Program-made: the position numbers and the translations under genes | Notes under the pieces: model-generated | Told to the model about the DNA's origin: nothing | Database searches by the model: none | The model's input: the letters and a program-made list of their open reading frames with translations, nothing else | Assembly: GCA_005116955.1 (NCBI GenBank) | Contig: SWDI01000005.1 | Location: 264,928-306,962, forward strand | Source: Nitrospira sp. | GTDB taxonomy: Bacteria > Nitrospirota > Nitrospiria > Nitrospirales > Nitrospiraceae | DNA: 42,035 bases | Reading direction: 5' to 3' | In this document: piece by piece, positions 1 through 10,088 of the stretch | How positions within the stretch are numbered: position 1 is the first letter of the stretch | Layout of the letters: every line of letters starts with the position of its first letter

Positions 1-66
1 TATGCCTTTATAATTTATAGTCGCTCTGGGCCGGTTTGTATGTGGGGTTAGACCAGAAAGGAATAG

Positions 67-210
67 CCTGCCCAAAGGAGGTTACGCGCGCAGCCGCCTG
101 TCCGCCTCTGGTCGTGCCAGGGATTGGTCCTCACCGGCGGATTACTGACGGTGATCGCCCCCGTCTGGTTGATCGAACGGGCCTTCGATCTACAGCTGAT
201 TCCCCTATAA
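67..210 (+). other. Possible C-terminal remnant of a membrane protein
   Basis: After an in-frame TAG at 64-66 the frame is open to a TAA at 208-210. Its last 30 or so codons read like a final transmembrane helix with a short tail (...GLLTVIAPVWLIERAFDLQLIPL). There is no convincing start codon or ribosome site. It could be the decayed or frameshifted end of a gene entering from the left, or chance. The rest of 1-300 holds nothing I can recognise. Confidence 0.2.
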
Positions 211-300
211 CCGAGTGCTCAGACTAAAGGCTCAGTGTCTGCAGTTACGTGATGGGGCCATCATAGGGGAAACAGAGGCTGCGAGTATGCAATTCGCTGC

Positions 301-1068
301 TTACCATTGACCTGGGATCTTCCCCTTGCGCCTTTCTCTGAAAGCCAAAGCACTTTCGGCTATTCTTCGCATGAGAAGACCATCGGGGCTTCCCTGTAAG
401 GAACGGGTAAGGATAGTTAACGGCTTGCCCGCTTGTAAGTGAAGTTCGGACAGGAACTCTGGTACCGGTCTCTTATCCACTTTGATGTAGGTCACGAAAC
501 CAGACAGATAGAATCGATAAAAGGAAATGTGATCGAACTTCTCAGGATGAGGGTCAAGCATGCCCGTCATGGAAACATCTTCAAATCGAGCAAGAATCAC
601 CGCAAACTCCTGAGAATCTCCAGGCTCACTTGCGAGAACCATCTCTCCAAGGCGCTTTTCAAAAGGACCAGCTGAAATCCGTTTATAAAAATTGTGGCTT
701 GATATAGACGCTCGCCATAGGAGAGAAACAAAAAAGAGTTTCAGATTTGTATAATTGACTTCTTCTAAGCTCCAGGCGACTGTCCGCGCTTGATGGGTAA
801 TTGGGGTTGCTTCTTGAAACCGTTGAAGTAGCACCTGCTGCCCGTAATCATCCCATGGGGCTATCCTTTGGTCGCACTCACCACAAAGGATCGTAGAATC
901 ATAAATGCCCACTGGCATTCGTTTCGGGAAACTGCCTGGGGAATTGCCATGCATCTCAGGTGCGACATTCTCAGATCTGAGTAATCGAAAGAACCCTTCT
1001 GGAATTATATGAGCCTTTATTAGCTTTTTTTCTTGCAGGCACAATCTGCAAGTCTGCGTATTACTCAT
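301..1068 (-). CDS. Hypothetical protein with HNH-like zinc-binding N-terminus
   Basis: The protein has 255 residues. The first 65 carry CRLC, then KAHIIP, then CGEC: two CxxC pairs around an A-H-I-I-P segment, the layout of treble-clef HNH nucleases and related zinc-binding proteins. The remaining roughly 190 residues match nothing I recognise. The ATG at 1066-1068 is used, although the bases before it form only a weak ribosome site. It stands alone: the next gene on the same strand starts at 2680. A nuclease role is possible, but the sequence shows only the zinc-binding pattern, and stand-alone proteins of this type are usually annotated as hypothetical. Confidence 0.6.
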   Translation of the reverse strand: MSNTQTCRLCLQEKKLIKAHIIPEGFFRLLRSENVAPEMHGNSPGSFPKRMPVGIYDSTILCGECDQRIAPWDDYGQQVLLQRFQEATPITHQARTVAWSLEEVNYTNLKLFFVSLLWRASISSHNFYKRISAGPFEKRLGEMVLASEPGDSQEFAVILARFEDVSMTGMLDPHPEKFDHISFYRFYLSGFVTYIKVDKRPVPEFLSELHLQAGKPLTILTRSLQGSPDGLLMRRIAESALAFRERRKGKIPGQW

Positions 1069-1270
1069 ACCGAGAGAATACCATGGTTAGATTGTGGCCA
1101 AACTGTGGCAGAGCTATCGTGTCCGACGTGATTTCATCGGTTCATCCCCTACCTCTTGATCCTCTGTAATTGATTGAGAACGAAATGATGAGGGACTATC
1201 GAAACCTACAGTCTCTGGGTCTGTGGAGGATTTAAATCTCGCGCTCTCGGTCTCCCAGATAGTCGTCTCT

Positions 1271-2680
1271 TTATTCCCCCTGAATCGGGATGTACATGAT
1301 GTTGCCCTGGCGGTTCACGAGCAGGAGCGCGAGGTCGGTGGGTTTGAGGGGATCGGCAAGGCGCTGCAGGATCGAAAAACTGTGTATCTGCTGCCGGTTC
1401 AATTCCAGCACGACGTCGCCTGGTTGCAGGCCGGAGGCTTCAGCGAGGCTGCCTTCTTCAATATCCGTTACCACCACGCCGCTACTCACCGGCAAATCCA
1501 TCTGGCGTGCGAGAGGTGGCGTCACATCATCGAAGACCACGCCCGCGAGGGGATGGACCGTCGATGCCGTCGACGCAGCCTGACTTTTCTTCGTCCGTTC
1601 ACGCGGCGCTTCTTGAATGACCAGCTCAGCCTGATAACCCTTGCCCTCCCGGATAAGGTCCAGACGATGTTTGCTGCCGATCGGTGATTGCGCCACCAAG
1701 TTCCGCAGCTGGCCGCTGTCCATAACATCGCGCCCGTCGAAGCGCACCACGACATCGCCCCGCTTGAGGCCGGCTCGTTCCGCAGAACCCTTCGCTTGCA
1801 CATCGGTGACAATGGCTCCCTTGACGTCCGGCAGGCGCAAAATTTTTCCAAGTGGAGGGCTGACATCTTGCGTCGAGGCCCCCAAAAATCCTCGCACCAC
1901 ACGGCCTGTCTTAATGAGGCTCTGCATGGCCGCACGGGCCATGTTACTGGGAATCGCGAACCCGACCCCCACGCTTCCGCCGGTCGGACTGGCGATGGCC
2001 GTATTGATCCCGATCAGCTCGCCCTGGATATTCACGAGGGCGCCGCCAGAATTCCCAGGGTTGATCGGTGCGTCGGTCTGGATGAAGTCTTCGAAGTCCG
2101 CCACACCGACATCCGCGCGACCAACCGCGCTGACAATGCCGAAGGTGACGGTGCGGCTCAATCCCAGCGGGTTCCCGATGGCGAGCACAAAGTCGCCGAC
2201 GGCCAGATGGCTTGAATCCCCCCAGGTCGCAATCGGCAGATTCGACGCGTGAATCTTCACGACCGCCACGTCGGTTTTTGGATCCGTCGCGACAACCTTC
2301 CCTTTGTATTGACGGCGATCCGCCAGAATCACTTCCACATCGACGGCATCGGCGACCACATGGTTATTCGTGATGATGTAGCCGTCTGGCGAGACAATCA
2401 CCCCAGACCCCTGCCCATACTGGCGACGCGACGGAGGCTCTTTGAACAACCCGAACGGCAACGCCTCATCACTGAACGCCTGGTCACGCACCATCACGGT
2501 TGATGCAATACTTACCACCGCCGGAATGACTTTAGTGGCCGTCCCTTTGACTTGGCTCTGTAAATCCTGGCCGTTGACCGCTGGAACCTGTTGGCTGCCG
2601 GCTAGGCCCAAACCGGGACCTAACAGACTGCTCACAATTCCTCCGATGACCATCGGCATGATGAGTCTGCTACTGTTCAC
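1271..2680 (-). CDS. degP: Periplasmic HtrA/DegP-type serine protease
   Basis: This is a trypsin-like serine protease with two PDZ domains, which degrades or refolds damaged proteins in the cell envelope. The chosen start is the GTG at 2678-2680, seven bases after an AAGAGG ribosome site and directly before a hydrophobic export segment; the longer frame back to 2773 adds a cysteine-rich, non-signal-like stretch. In the resulting 469-residue protein the catalytic triad is His107 (TNNHVV), Asp137 (TDVAV) and Ser211 (GNSGG). PDZ1 covers about 265-360 and PDZ2 about 385-465, separated by a basic Ser/Thr/Ala linker. The length is normal for DegP/DegQ. It is monocistronic by spacing. The family assignment is secure; the exact paralogue (DegP, DegQ, MucD) cannot be decided here. 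Confidence 0.93.
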   Translation of the reverse strand: MNSSRLIMPMVIGGIVSSLLGPGLGLAGSQQVPAVNGQDLQSQVKGTATKVIPAVVSIASTVMVRDQAFSDEALPFGLFKEPPSRRQYGQGSGVIVSPDGYIITNNHVVADAVDVEVILADRRQYKGKVVATDPKTDVAVVKIHASNLPIATWGDSSHLAVGDFVLAIGNPLGLSRTVTFGIVSAVGRADVGVADFEDFIQTDAPINPGNSGGALVNIQGELIGINTAIASPTGGSVGVGFAIPSNMARAAMQSLIKTGRVVRGFLGASTQDVSPPLGKILRLPDVKGAIVTDVQAKGSAERAGLKRGDVVVRFDGRDVMDSGQLRNLVAQSPIGSKHRLDLIREGKGYQAELVIQEAPRERTKKSQAASTASTVHPLAGVVFDDVTPPLARQMDLPVSSGVVVTDIEEGSLAEASGLQPGDVVLELNRQQIHSFSILQRLADPLKPTDLALLLVNRQGNIMYIPIQGE

Positions 2681-2948
2681 AACGATGCCTCTTGTGCATG
2701 AACTAGTGCCACGCGTTTCCCAATGCCGTGGCCAGCCTATCATGCACGACCAGCACACGCATTCACAATTCAATATGACGTCAACAACAAATAGTACCCA
2801 CCGTCAGATAGGGTGTACATACTGTGCCCGCCTTGGCATCAAGACAGGACCTTCCTTTGCACCGCCGGAAGATACGCATGCCATTGTGTTACGATCATCC
2901 ACGCTTCGCTGGTAACCGTCGGATTGACTCTTACCCAAGAGGTGCCCC

Positions 2949-3686
2949 ATGACACCTCCCGCAATCGTCGTTGCACTCATTCTGCTCTGGTCCGTTTCAG
3001 GGATGCATGTCTCTCCTGGGCATGCCGAAGACGCCAAGTTTGGAACCCCCAAGGGGGATGAAGGCACCAGGATTTTTAAAGCCACTGAGCACCCCTTTTA
3101 CAGCGGCGAATTTCGCCTCAAGGGTGATCGGGCAACGCTCGTTGGACGCATGGCTGATACGACGCCCTGGGATCATCTGGACTATGCGGGCAAACACCTG
3201 AATGCGGTGAAGGGAACGATTGAGATCGAGGTAAACGAACACACCAACCAGGGACGAGTGGTGGCTGAATTCGTCGAGGGAGCTGACCAGTATCGCGTGA
3301 TGTTCGATCGATTTGCCGCAAAAACTCCCCTTCAGAGCGGCGGTGTCGCCACCAGAATCTACGAACATGGGGATTCAAATAACGGCGACCCGCTCTATCC
3401 AAAAACCTGGTTGTACCTGAGTGGCTGGGGCACTGCGACGATGTATAAGAATGATCAGGTGCTCTACAAAGACTATGACGCACACTTCATGGTCATGGAG
3501 CGGTCTCGCGATCCAAAGACGCATGAGGTCCACTACCCGGTCAAACGCACTATGCCCGGTGGCGAAACCGATCCTGCCGGCATGGAAATCGATTTATGGG
3601 TGCGCTCAAAAGAACAAAACGGCAATAACTTTCCACCCTTTGAAACATTTGTTCATCTCTGTTGGGAAGAAGTGACCTGGCGATAG
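2949..3686 (+). CDS. Exported protein of unknown function
   Basis: The protein has 245 residues with a clear signal peptide (hydrophobic core about 4-20, probable cleavage after HAEDA near residue 28). An AGAGGTG ribosome site lies a few bases before the ATG. The mature part is soluble, rich in charged and aromatic residues, and contains one Cys (HLCWEEV) near the end. I recognise no catalytic motif or repeat. It lies between convergent and divergent neighbours and has no evident operon partner. A periplasmic or secreted location is the only functional statement the sequence supports. Confidence 0.75.
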   Translation: MTPPAIVVALILLWSVSGMHVSPGHAEDAKFGTPKGDEGTRIFKATEHPFYSGEFRLKGDRATLVGRMADTTPWDHLDYAGKHLNAVKGTIEIEVNEHTNQGRVVAEFVEGADQYRVMFDRFAAKTPLQSGGVATRIYEHGDSNNGDPLYPKTWLYLSGWGTATMYKNDQVLYKDYDAHFMVMERSRDPKTHEVHYPVKRTMPGGETDPAGMEIDLWVRSKEQNGNNFPPFETFVHLCWEEVTWR

Positions 3687-3739
3687 ACTAGGGACCTTCG
3701 ATCCCAGCCCTATGCATTCGTGATAACCCGGGCTTTCCC

Positions 3740-4070
3740 TCATGTCCTAGGCGCATACATGATGATCATCATACCGGCCGAGACAAAGCATGGCGTCCAT
3801 CGCGTCATAGCGATCCAGACGAACTCCATCGATGCTCCAGCCCCATAACAGGGACAACACGATAAACATTCCACCATACGCGGCATAGACACGCCCAAAG
3901 TGAGCCGACTGCAGGGTAGGAATGATGCCATACAGGATCAGGACAACAGCGCCGATCACGGCATACATCCACGGCCGGCCCTCCCTGAACGACAGCCACA
4001 TCAAGTACCCGCCACCGATTTCACACAAGCCCGCAAGCACAAACAGTCCGAGAGAAACCGGAAGCGACAT
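3740..4070 (-). CDS. ynfA: YnfA/UPF0060 small membrane protein, frameshifted near its end
   Basis: This is a four-helix inner-membrane protein of the YnfA (UPF0060, SMR-like) family; features such as [10 protein letters not shown] and [11 protein letters not shown] match the family. The start at 4068-4070 has an ideal AAGGAG site. Read straight, the frame ends at 3747 with a foreign tail after DAM ([13 protein letters not shown]). Dropping one base near 3788 restores the expected last helix ([14 protein letters not shown]) and a stop at 3740-3742, and gives exactly the spacing seen in E. coli YnfA between LYD and GM. So one base appears inserted. This is either a recent mutation or a sequencing error. 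The gene follows copB in the same direction; transport function in this family is poorly defined. Confidence 0.8.
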
Positions 4071-4147
4071 GGTTATCTCCTTTGCTCTAAGCGCTCGTGT
4101 CCAACAAACAAGGTTTTTGCAAGCTGGTTCCCAACTGGCCGCACCGA

Positions 4148-5026
4148 TCAAAACCACCCCCTCAAGCCAACCACGAATCGGATCTGACTCGGGTCTCCCC
4201 CCTGTTGGCGCACGAGCCTGGCAGTCTCACCGAAACTGCGGTCGAAAGACAGGCCGATGTAAGGGGCAAACTTCCGATGAATTTCGTAGCGCAGGCGAGC
4301 CCCAAATTCCAGATTGTTCAACCCGGAGCCGGTTGTAAACTCTTCCACCCGTTGGATAGCCATGTTTGTTTGAAAGCGGCCCTGAAGGATGAGACGTTGA
4401 GTGAGCAGAAAATCTTTCGTATACGAGAGACGAGCCGAGATAGCACCACTCTGATCGATGAATAGCGACGATTCAAACTCGTAGTTGTACGGTACAATTC
4501 CCTGTAGCCCGATCACCCCCAAGCCGCGCGTCACATTCTGATTTCGAAACGACTGGGTTTCCATCCTGCCGCCGACTTGAATGTCGTAATGTTTCCACAG
4601 GAACCGGCCATAGAGCAGTTGGAAATCAACGTCGTAGTCCGCTTTGAAGGCCGTATCTTGCTGACCTTCGCTCTTAAACCACAGCCGGTTGTGATCGCCG
4701 CCATACCAGCCCTCGAGATCCCAACGGTAGTCACTGTTGCTTCCTTCTCCCCCAGTGCGGGGGCGATATTCGAGAACATCCACCAATGTGAAGAGACGGC
4801 GTTCCTGGTCGTTCACCGGACTGGGCCAATCCAATTGTGAAATTCCATGCACCCGAGGCTTGTCCTGTGTCTGGTTCGGCTTGACCATCGTGGCGTCCCC
4901 TGAAACAGACGACCGATGTCCATGCTCAGATTCCGCCGCGACGGTCCCCACTCCCAGACCTATGCTCAGCGCACAGACGACAAACCTCCCCCAGCACTGT
5001 CGGATCGTTATCCCCACTGGTCCCAT
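4148..5026 (-). CDS. copB: Copper resistance outer-membrane protein CopB
   Basis: CopB/PcoB is an outer-membrane beta-barrel that accompanies the multicopper oxidase CopA in periplasmic copper tolerance. With the ATG at 5024-5026 the protein has 292 residues: a signal sequence of about 30 residues, a short His/Met-containing linker, then alternating barrel strands ([18 protein letters not shown], ...[10 protein letters not shown]..., [17 protein letters not shown]) and the terminal phenylalanine typical of outer-membrane proteins. The longer frame to 5227 overlaps copA and is not used. It starts 10 bases after the copA stop, so the two are surely cotranscribed. Its N-terminal Met/His-rich region is shorter than in plasmid-borne PcoB. 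Confidence 0.88.
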   Translation of the reverse strand: MGPVGITIRQCWGRFVVCALSIGLGVGTVAAESEHGHRSSVSGDATMVKPNQTQDKPRVHGISQLDWPSPVNDQERRLFTLVDVLEYRPRTGGEGSNSDYRWDLEGWYGGDHNRLWFKSEGQQDTAFKADYDVDFQLLYGRFLWKHYDIQVGGRMETQSFRNQNVTRGLGVIGLQGIVPYNYEFESSLFIDQSGAISARLSYTKDFLLTQRLILQGRFQTNMAIQRVEEFTTGSGLNNLEFGARLRYEIHRKFAPYIGLSFDRSFGETARLVRQQGGDPSQIRFVVGLRGWF

Positions 5027-5036
5027 CTCTGGCTGG

Positions 5037-6854
5037 TTATGGATCCACCTGAACGATGCGGAACATCCCTGATTCCATATGCAGGAGGAGATGACAGTGA
5101 AAGGCCCAAGGCCCTGGTGCATCGGCGCTGACGACAACAGACAACCGTTCAGCTGGTTTGACCACGACGGTATGTTTGCGTGGAAGGTAGGCCCCTGAAC
5201 CGTTTTCGAGATACATCCACATCCCATGCAGGTGGAGCGGATGCTCCATCATCGTATCGTTGACGAATATTAGCCGCAGGCGCTCGCCGTAGCGAACACG
5301 AATGGGCTCCGGTGCATCCGAATACTTCTTGCCATCGAATGACCACATATAGCGTTGCATGTGGCCGGTGAGATGAAGTTCGATCTCCCGTTCCGGCGCT
5401 CGTTGGTCTTGATACGGAACAAGGCTTTTCAAGTCGGTATAGAGGAGGATACGCCGAGAGCTCTGTTCAAATCCTCTTCCTGGTTCATGCATCCGGTTTT
5501 GTGAGTGTTCAGCTACCGTTTGGTTGCCGGTTCCGTGGTGATCGGGGCCATGCTTAACTGGTATCGCACCTAAGATCGGTGAACGATCTCGACCATGGCC
5601 CTCCGGAGCATATTTCATATCTTCACCGTGCATCGGACCATGATCGTTCGAATCACCAGGAAGATTCATGCTGGACTTTTCCAGGGCATGGCCAGTATGG
5701 CCGTTGCCGTGATCCGCCATTCCCATGTCTTCCATGGTTCGAAGCGGACGGGCACGGTGTTCAGGAATTTCCCCTTCCATTCCAGATCGAGGGGCGAGCG
5801 TTCCGCGAGCATAGCCGCTCCGATCCATGGTTTCGGCAAAAATCGTATAGGCACGGTCCTCGGTTGCCTGAACAATAACGTCGTAGGTTTCTGCAGGACC
5901 AAAGCGGAACTCTTCAATAGCAACCGGCTGCACATTCTGGCCGTCTGCCTGTACCACCGTCATCGTCAAACCAGGAATGCGAACATCATAAAACGTCATC
6001 GCAGCAGCATTAATGAAACGCAGCCGCACCCGTTCGCCCTGACGAAAGAGACCGGTCCAGTTATGAGCAGGTGGCAATCCATTCATCAGGTACGTGAAGG
6101 TCGAGGCGGTGACGTCGGCGAAGTCCGTGGGGTCCATCCGCATCTCGTCCCACATCACGTAATTCCGCAGCGCAGGCCAGAGTCCCCATCTTACTGCGTC
6201 TGCAAGAAACTCCCGCGCATCGCGCTTTTGGAAGTTGTAGTAGCCCGAGAATTTCTTGAGGTTGTCCAGCATGACCTCAGAGGACTCTCCGCTCCACTCA
6301 GAGAGCATCACGACATAGTCGCGGTCATACTGAAAGGGCTCCGGCTCAATGGGGTCGAGAATCATCGCCCCGTACATGCCTTGCAATTCTTGACCACCAG
6401 AATGGCTGTGATACCAGTAGGTTCCGCTCTGTTTGACGGGAAATCGATAGGTGAACGTAGTTCCCGGCTCAATGCCGCTGAAACTGACCCCTGGCACACC
6501 ATCCATGTGCGAGGGCAAGAGTATTCCATGCCAGTGAATCGAGGAGACCTCTTTGAGATGGTTCGTGACGTTGAGGGTTACTTCTTGACCTTCCTTCAAG
6601 CGGATGAGCGGTCCCGGGATCGTTCCGTTGATCGTCATGGCGGTTCCCACCTGCTCGTCCATGGACATGGAGCGTTCACTGAGCACCAAGTCGATTAGCT
6701 CCCCGCTCAGCACCACCGATTCCGTACCAACCGACGTGACAGGACGTACCCCATGCCCAGCGCATGCAGAGACGAGCGGTTGGATCGCGGCAAGCAATCC
6801 CAGCGCACTCGCTCGCTTCAGCACAAAACGTCTCGACATCTTCTCGTCATGCAT
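5037..6854 (-). CDS. copA: Periplasmic multicopper oxidase CopA
   Basis: This multicopper oxidase of the CopA/PcoA type probably oxidises Cu(I) and sequesters copper in the periplasm. A twin-arginine signal (SRRFVLK, residues 7-13) indicates folded export. The copper ligands are visible: HWHG (His107, His109), YWYHSH (His149, His151), HPLHLHG (His538, His541, His543) and HCHLLLHM (His586, Cys587, His588, His592). Residues about 370-460 form a His/Met/Gly-rich insert (several DHG, MHG and GHG units) of the kind that binds extra copper. The protein has 605 residues, the family's usual length. An alternative ATG at codon 6 would still keep the Tat motif. It stands upstream of copB and downstream of an RND efflux pair, which fits a copper-detoxification operon. 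Confidence 0.95.
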   Translation of the reverse strand: MHDEKMSRRFVLKRASALGLLAAIQPLVSACAGHGVRPVTSVGTESVVLSGELIDLVLSERSMSMDEQVGTAMTINGTIPGPLIRLKEGQEVTLNVTNHLKEVSSIHWHGILLPSHMDGVPGVSFSGIEPGTTFTYRFPVKQSGTYWYHSHSGGQELQGMYGAMILDPIEPEPFQYDRDYVVMLSEWSGESSEVMLDNLKKFSGYYNFQKRDAREFLADAVRWGLWPALRNYVMWDEMRMDPTDFADVTASTFTYLMNGLPPAHNWTGLFRQGERVRLRFINAAAMTFYDVRIPGLTMTVVQADGQNVQPVAIEEFRFGPAETYDVIVQATEDRAYTIFAETMDRSGYARGTLAPRSGMEGEIPEHRARPLRTMEDMGMADHGNGHTGHALEKSSMNLPGDSNDHGPMHGEDMKYAPEGHGRDRSPILGAIPVKHGPDHHGTGNQTVAEHSQNRMHEPGRGFEQSSRRILLYTDLKSLVPYQDQRAPEREIELHLTGHMQRYMWSFDGKKYSDAPEPIRVRYGERLRLIFVNDTMMEHPLHLHGMWMYLENGSGAYLPRKHTVVVKPAERLSVVVSADAPGPWAFHCHLLLHMESGMFRIVQVDP

Positions 6855-6938
6855 CGCTTCTATCCACGATCAGTACAGTGCGCGACTCCCACAGTATCGA
6901 TTCTCTTCGGGCGTCAATCCGGACTGTTTTCGTGATCA

Positions 6939-9900
6939 TCATGACAGCGCGACTTTTTCGCTGAGACTGGAGTTCGCTGCCTGTCCGTTAACATCGCCGG
7001 CTCGCTGTTCGACACGTTGCTCAATCCACCGATACAAAACCGGCAGCACAAGCAACGTCAACGCCGTGGACGACATCAATCCACCGATCACGACCGTGGC
7101 CAACGGCCGTTGAATTTCTGAACCCGGGCCGTTCGCGAAAAGTAACGGCGTCAATCCTAGTGCCGCCACGAAGGCGGTCATCAACACTGGGCGCAACCGC
7201 AAGACCATCCCGATCAACACCGCTTCATCCAGTGGCAGGCCTTGTTCCCGTAGCTGGTTAATGTAGGCGATCTTCACCACTCCATTAAGCACTGCCACAC
7301 CAAACAAGGCAATGAACCCGACGGAGGCCGGAACCGAGAGATAGAGTCCGCCGATCAGCAACGCCACGAGACCTCCGACCATGGCAAACGGAATCGCGAG
7401 GACAATCAGCACGGCTTGCCGAAGATTGCCGAACGTCACATACAGAAGAAGAATAATGATCCCGATAACCACCGGCACCACGACGGCCAGACGAGCCATC
7501 GCCCGCTGCTGGTTTTCGAACTGTCCTCCCCATGTGACGTAATAGCCGGATGGAAGCGGCACCGTAGTGGACACGATGGCCTGGGCTTCCTTGACAGCGC
7601 CGACCAGATCACGCCCGACGACATTGGCCTCGATGACGATACGCCGGCTGGCCTGCTCCCGTCCGACCTGGGCGGGCCCCTCCACGATTTGAATGTCGGC
7701 GAGCTCCCTCAACGGGATACGGGATCCGTCGGGAGCCGTCACCCACAGAGAAGCGATCGACTCCACATCAGCCCGTCGCTCCTCAGGAAATCGTATTCGG
7801 ATCGGAAACCGCCGTTGCTCTTCAAAGACTTCTCCGGCGCTGATGCCGGCACCGACCGCTTCGATCACGTGCGTGATATTGGCGACGCTGATCCCATGAC
7901 GAGCCACCATGGATCGATCGATGTCGAGCTTGAGATAGTACAGCCCTGCAACCTGTTCGACACGGAGATCGGAGATGCCCGCCACCTGCCGCATCGCGCG
8001 AGCAATGTCGTCCGCCGTTGCTTGCAGCACGCCCAGGTCGTCGCCGAAGAGTTTGACCGCCACTTGTGATCGAACTCCCGAGACTAATTCGTCGACCCGC
8101 ATCGCGATCGGCTGAGATAACCCAAAGGCGATGCCGGGGACCTGCCTGAGCCGTTGACGGACCTGCTCCTCGATCTCCTTCTTGCTCTGCACGGTCCATT
8201 CACCTTCGGGCTTGAGGAGGACATACATGTCGCTGAGTTCCATGCCCATGGGATCCGTTCCCAATTCATTCGCACCGGTACGTGACACGACGGACCGCAC
8301 CTCGGGAATGGTCATCAAGAGCCGTTCGACCTCACCCGTGATGGAGAGCGATTCAGTGAGGCTGATACTCGGCAAACGAACCAGATTGACGACGATCGAG
8401 CCTTCATCCATGATGGGCACGAACTCTCGCCCGATGAAGGGAATCAGTGCCACCCCGCAGATCAGTACGCCGCCTGCCCCGGCGACAATGACGGAGGTTC
8501 TCTGAAAAGCCCAGGCCAAGAGTCGCCGATACAGACCCCGCCCCCGTTCCAACGCGTGCCCGCCTTCCGTTGCGGCACGGGGCTGCATCAGCAAAAGAGC
8601 CAGTACCGGCACGACGGTCATGGAAAGCGCGAGCGAGCTCAGCAACACAATCACCACCGTCAAAGCCAGCGGCACGAACATCTTGCCTTCAATACCTTGG
8701 AGCATCAGCAACGGCACGAACGTCAGGGCGATAATCAACTCTCCGAACAAGCTCGGCCGTCGTACCTCCAGCACCGCCCGAAGGATCACCGGCAGCCGTT
8801 CTGCAACCGTCTTGGACGGCGCCTGCCGTGCGGCGTCTTGACCCAAATGCCGCTCCACGTTCTCCACCTGCACGATCGCCGCATCGACGATCATCCCCAG
8901 TGAAATCGCCAATCCGCCCAGCGACATCAAATTGGCGGAGAGGCCGACGTGTTTCATGATGAGGAATGTGATCAGAGTCGCCATCGGCAGCATGAGCGCA
9001 ACAACGACTGCGCCACGCAAGTTTCTCAAAAAGAGATAGAGGATGCCCACAACGACGGCAGCCCCCTCCAGCAAGGCTCGCTCCACGGTTTCCAGCGCCC
9101 TGGTGACCAGCTCGATGCGATCGTAGAACGACGTGATGGTCACACCAGCTGGCAACACCCGATTGATCAGCGTCACCTTCTCTTTGACGGCGGACATGAC
9201 CTCGCGGCTGTTTCCCCCGCGCAACATGACGGCAATCCCCTCAAGAACCTCGCCCTTTCCATCTCGAGTGACGCCTCCCAGCCGAACCGCGTGTCCCAAG
9301 CGAACCTGCGCCACGTCTCGGAGATAGATCGGCGTTCCTTTGCGGGCGGCGACCACGATACGTTCCAAGTCCTCCACGGAACGCGCCAGGCCTTGCCCGT
9401 ACACGACCAGCTTGTCGCCCCCCTTTTCGATATAACTTCCCCCGGCATTTTGGTTGTTCTCCGTCACGGCTGTTTGCACTTCGCGCAAGGTCAGGCCTAG
9501 GCTCGTCAACCGGTCAGGATCCACAAGCACGTCGTACTGTTTGGCCAACCCGCCCAACGTGTCTACATCCGCAAGCCCCGGCACCGCGCGGAGCATCGGC
9601 CGGATCACCCAGTCCTGCAGCGTGCGGAGTTCTTGAAGATTCTGGGTCGGCCCTTCCACGAGGTACATGAAGGCTTCACTGAGTCCGGTGCTCACGGGAC
9701 CGAGCATGGGTTCAGCCTCTCGCGGAAGTTGTGTCCGCGATTGCACCAACTTCTCCAAAATCAGCTGCCGGGCGAAATAAATGTCCACGGCGTCCTCGAA
9801 GACGACCGTAATCACCGAAATCCCAAATCTCGACACGGACCGCAACTCGGTTTTCCCCGGCAGATTGGTCAATTCTATCTCCAGCGGAAAGGTCACCAGA

Positions 9901-10088
9901 CGTTCGATTTCCAATGGCGCCAACGAAGGCGCCCTGGTGATGACTTGAACCTGGACCGGCGTGACATCGGGGAAGGCATCGATCGGTAAATGGTGAAACG
10001 CCGCGGCCCCTGCCAGAATCAGCACCAGCGACGCAAGGAGCACGAGAAGCCGTTGTTCCAACACCAAGCGGAGTATTCGTTCCATCAT
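6939..10088 (-). CDS. cusA: Heavy-metal RND efflux transporter, CusA/CzcA family
   Basis: This is an inner-membrane resistance-nodulation-division pump of 1049 residues that drives metal ions or periplasmic metal out of the cell through a tripartite complex. It shows the HME-RND hallmarks: a first helix followed by PIDAFPDVTPVQVQV, a large periplasmic loop, the TM4 segment GMIVDAAIVQVENVE carrying the proton-relay acidic residues, and a second symmetrical half. Segment TDPMGMELSDMY contains several methionines, which would suit copper or silver. The start overlaps the stop of the adaptor gene by four bases (ATGA). No outer-membrane TolC-type partner is present. The substrate is inferred from neighbouring copA, copB and a Cu-ATPase; CzcA-type Zn/Co/Cd specificity cannot be excluded. 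Confidence 0.92.
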   Translation of the reverse strand: MMERILRLVLEQRLLVLLASLVLILAGAAAFHHLPIDAFPDVTPVQVQVITRAPSLAPLEIERLVTFPLEIELTNLPGKTELRSVSRFGISVITVVFEDAVDIYFARQLILEKLVQSRTQLPREAEPMLGPVSTGLSEAFMYLVEGPTQNLQELRTLQDWVIRPMLRAVPGLADVDTLGGLAKQYDVLVDPDRLTSLGLTLREVQTAVTENNQNAGGSYIEKGGDKLVVYGQGLARSVEDLERIVVAARKGTPIYLRDVAQVRLGHAVRLGGVTRDGKGEVLEGIAVMLRGGNSREVMSAVKEKVTLINRVLPAGVTITSFYDRIELVTRALETVERALLEGAAVVVGILYLFLRNLRGAVVVALMLPMATLITFLIMKHVGLSANLMSLGGLAISLGMIVDAAIVQVENVERHLGQDAARQAPSKTVAERLPVILRAVLEVRRPSLFGELIIALTFVPLLMLQGIEGKMFVPLALTVVIVLLSSLALSMTVVPVLALLLMQPRAATEGGHALERGRGLYRRLLAWAFQRTSVIVAGAGGVLICGVALIPFIGREFVPIMDEGSIVVNLVRLPSISLTESLSITGEVERLLMTIPEVRSVVSRTGANELGTDPMGMELSDMYVLLKPEGEWTVQSKKEIEEQVRQRLRQVPGIAFGLSQPIAMRVDELVSGVRSQVAVKLFGDDLGVLQATADDIARAMRQVAGISDLRVEQVAGLYYLKLDIDRSMVARHGISVANITHVIEAVGAGISAGEVFEEQRRFPIRIRFPEERRADVESIASLWVTAPDGSRIPLRELADIQIVEGPAQVGREQASRRIVIEANVVGRDLVGAVKEAQAIVSTTVPLPSGYYVTWGGQFENQQRAMARLAVVVPVVIGIIILLLYVTFGNLRQAVLIVLAIPFAMVGGLVALLIGGLYLSVPASVGFIALFGVAVLNGVVKIAYINQLREQGLPLDEAVLIGMVLRLRPVLMTAFVAALGLTPLLFANGPGSEIQRPLATVVIGGLMSSTALTLLVLPVLYRWIEQRVEQRAGDVNGQAANSSLSEKVALS

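Noticed and set aside
5595-6698. 367-codon plus-strand frame
   Set aside because: It is antisense to copA, whose copper-ligand motifs and Tat signal make it the real gene; the frame's product resembles nothing and has a shadow-like composition.
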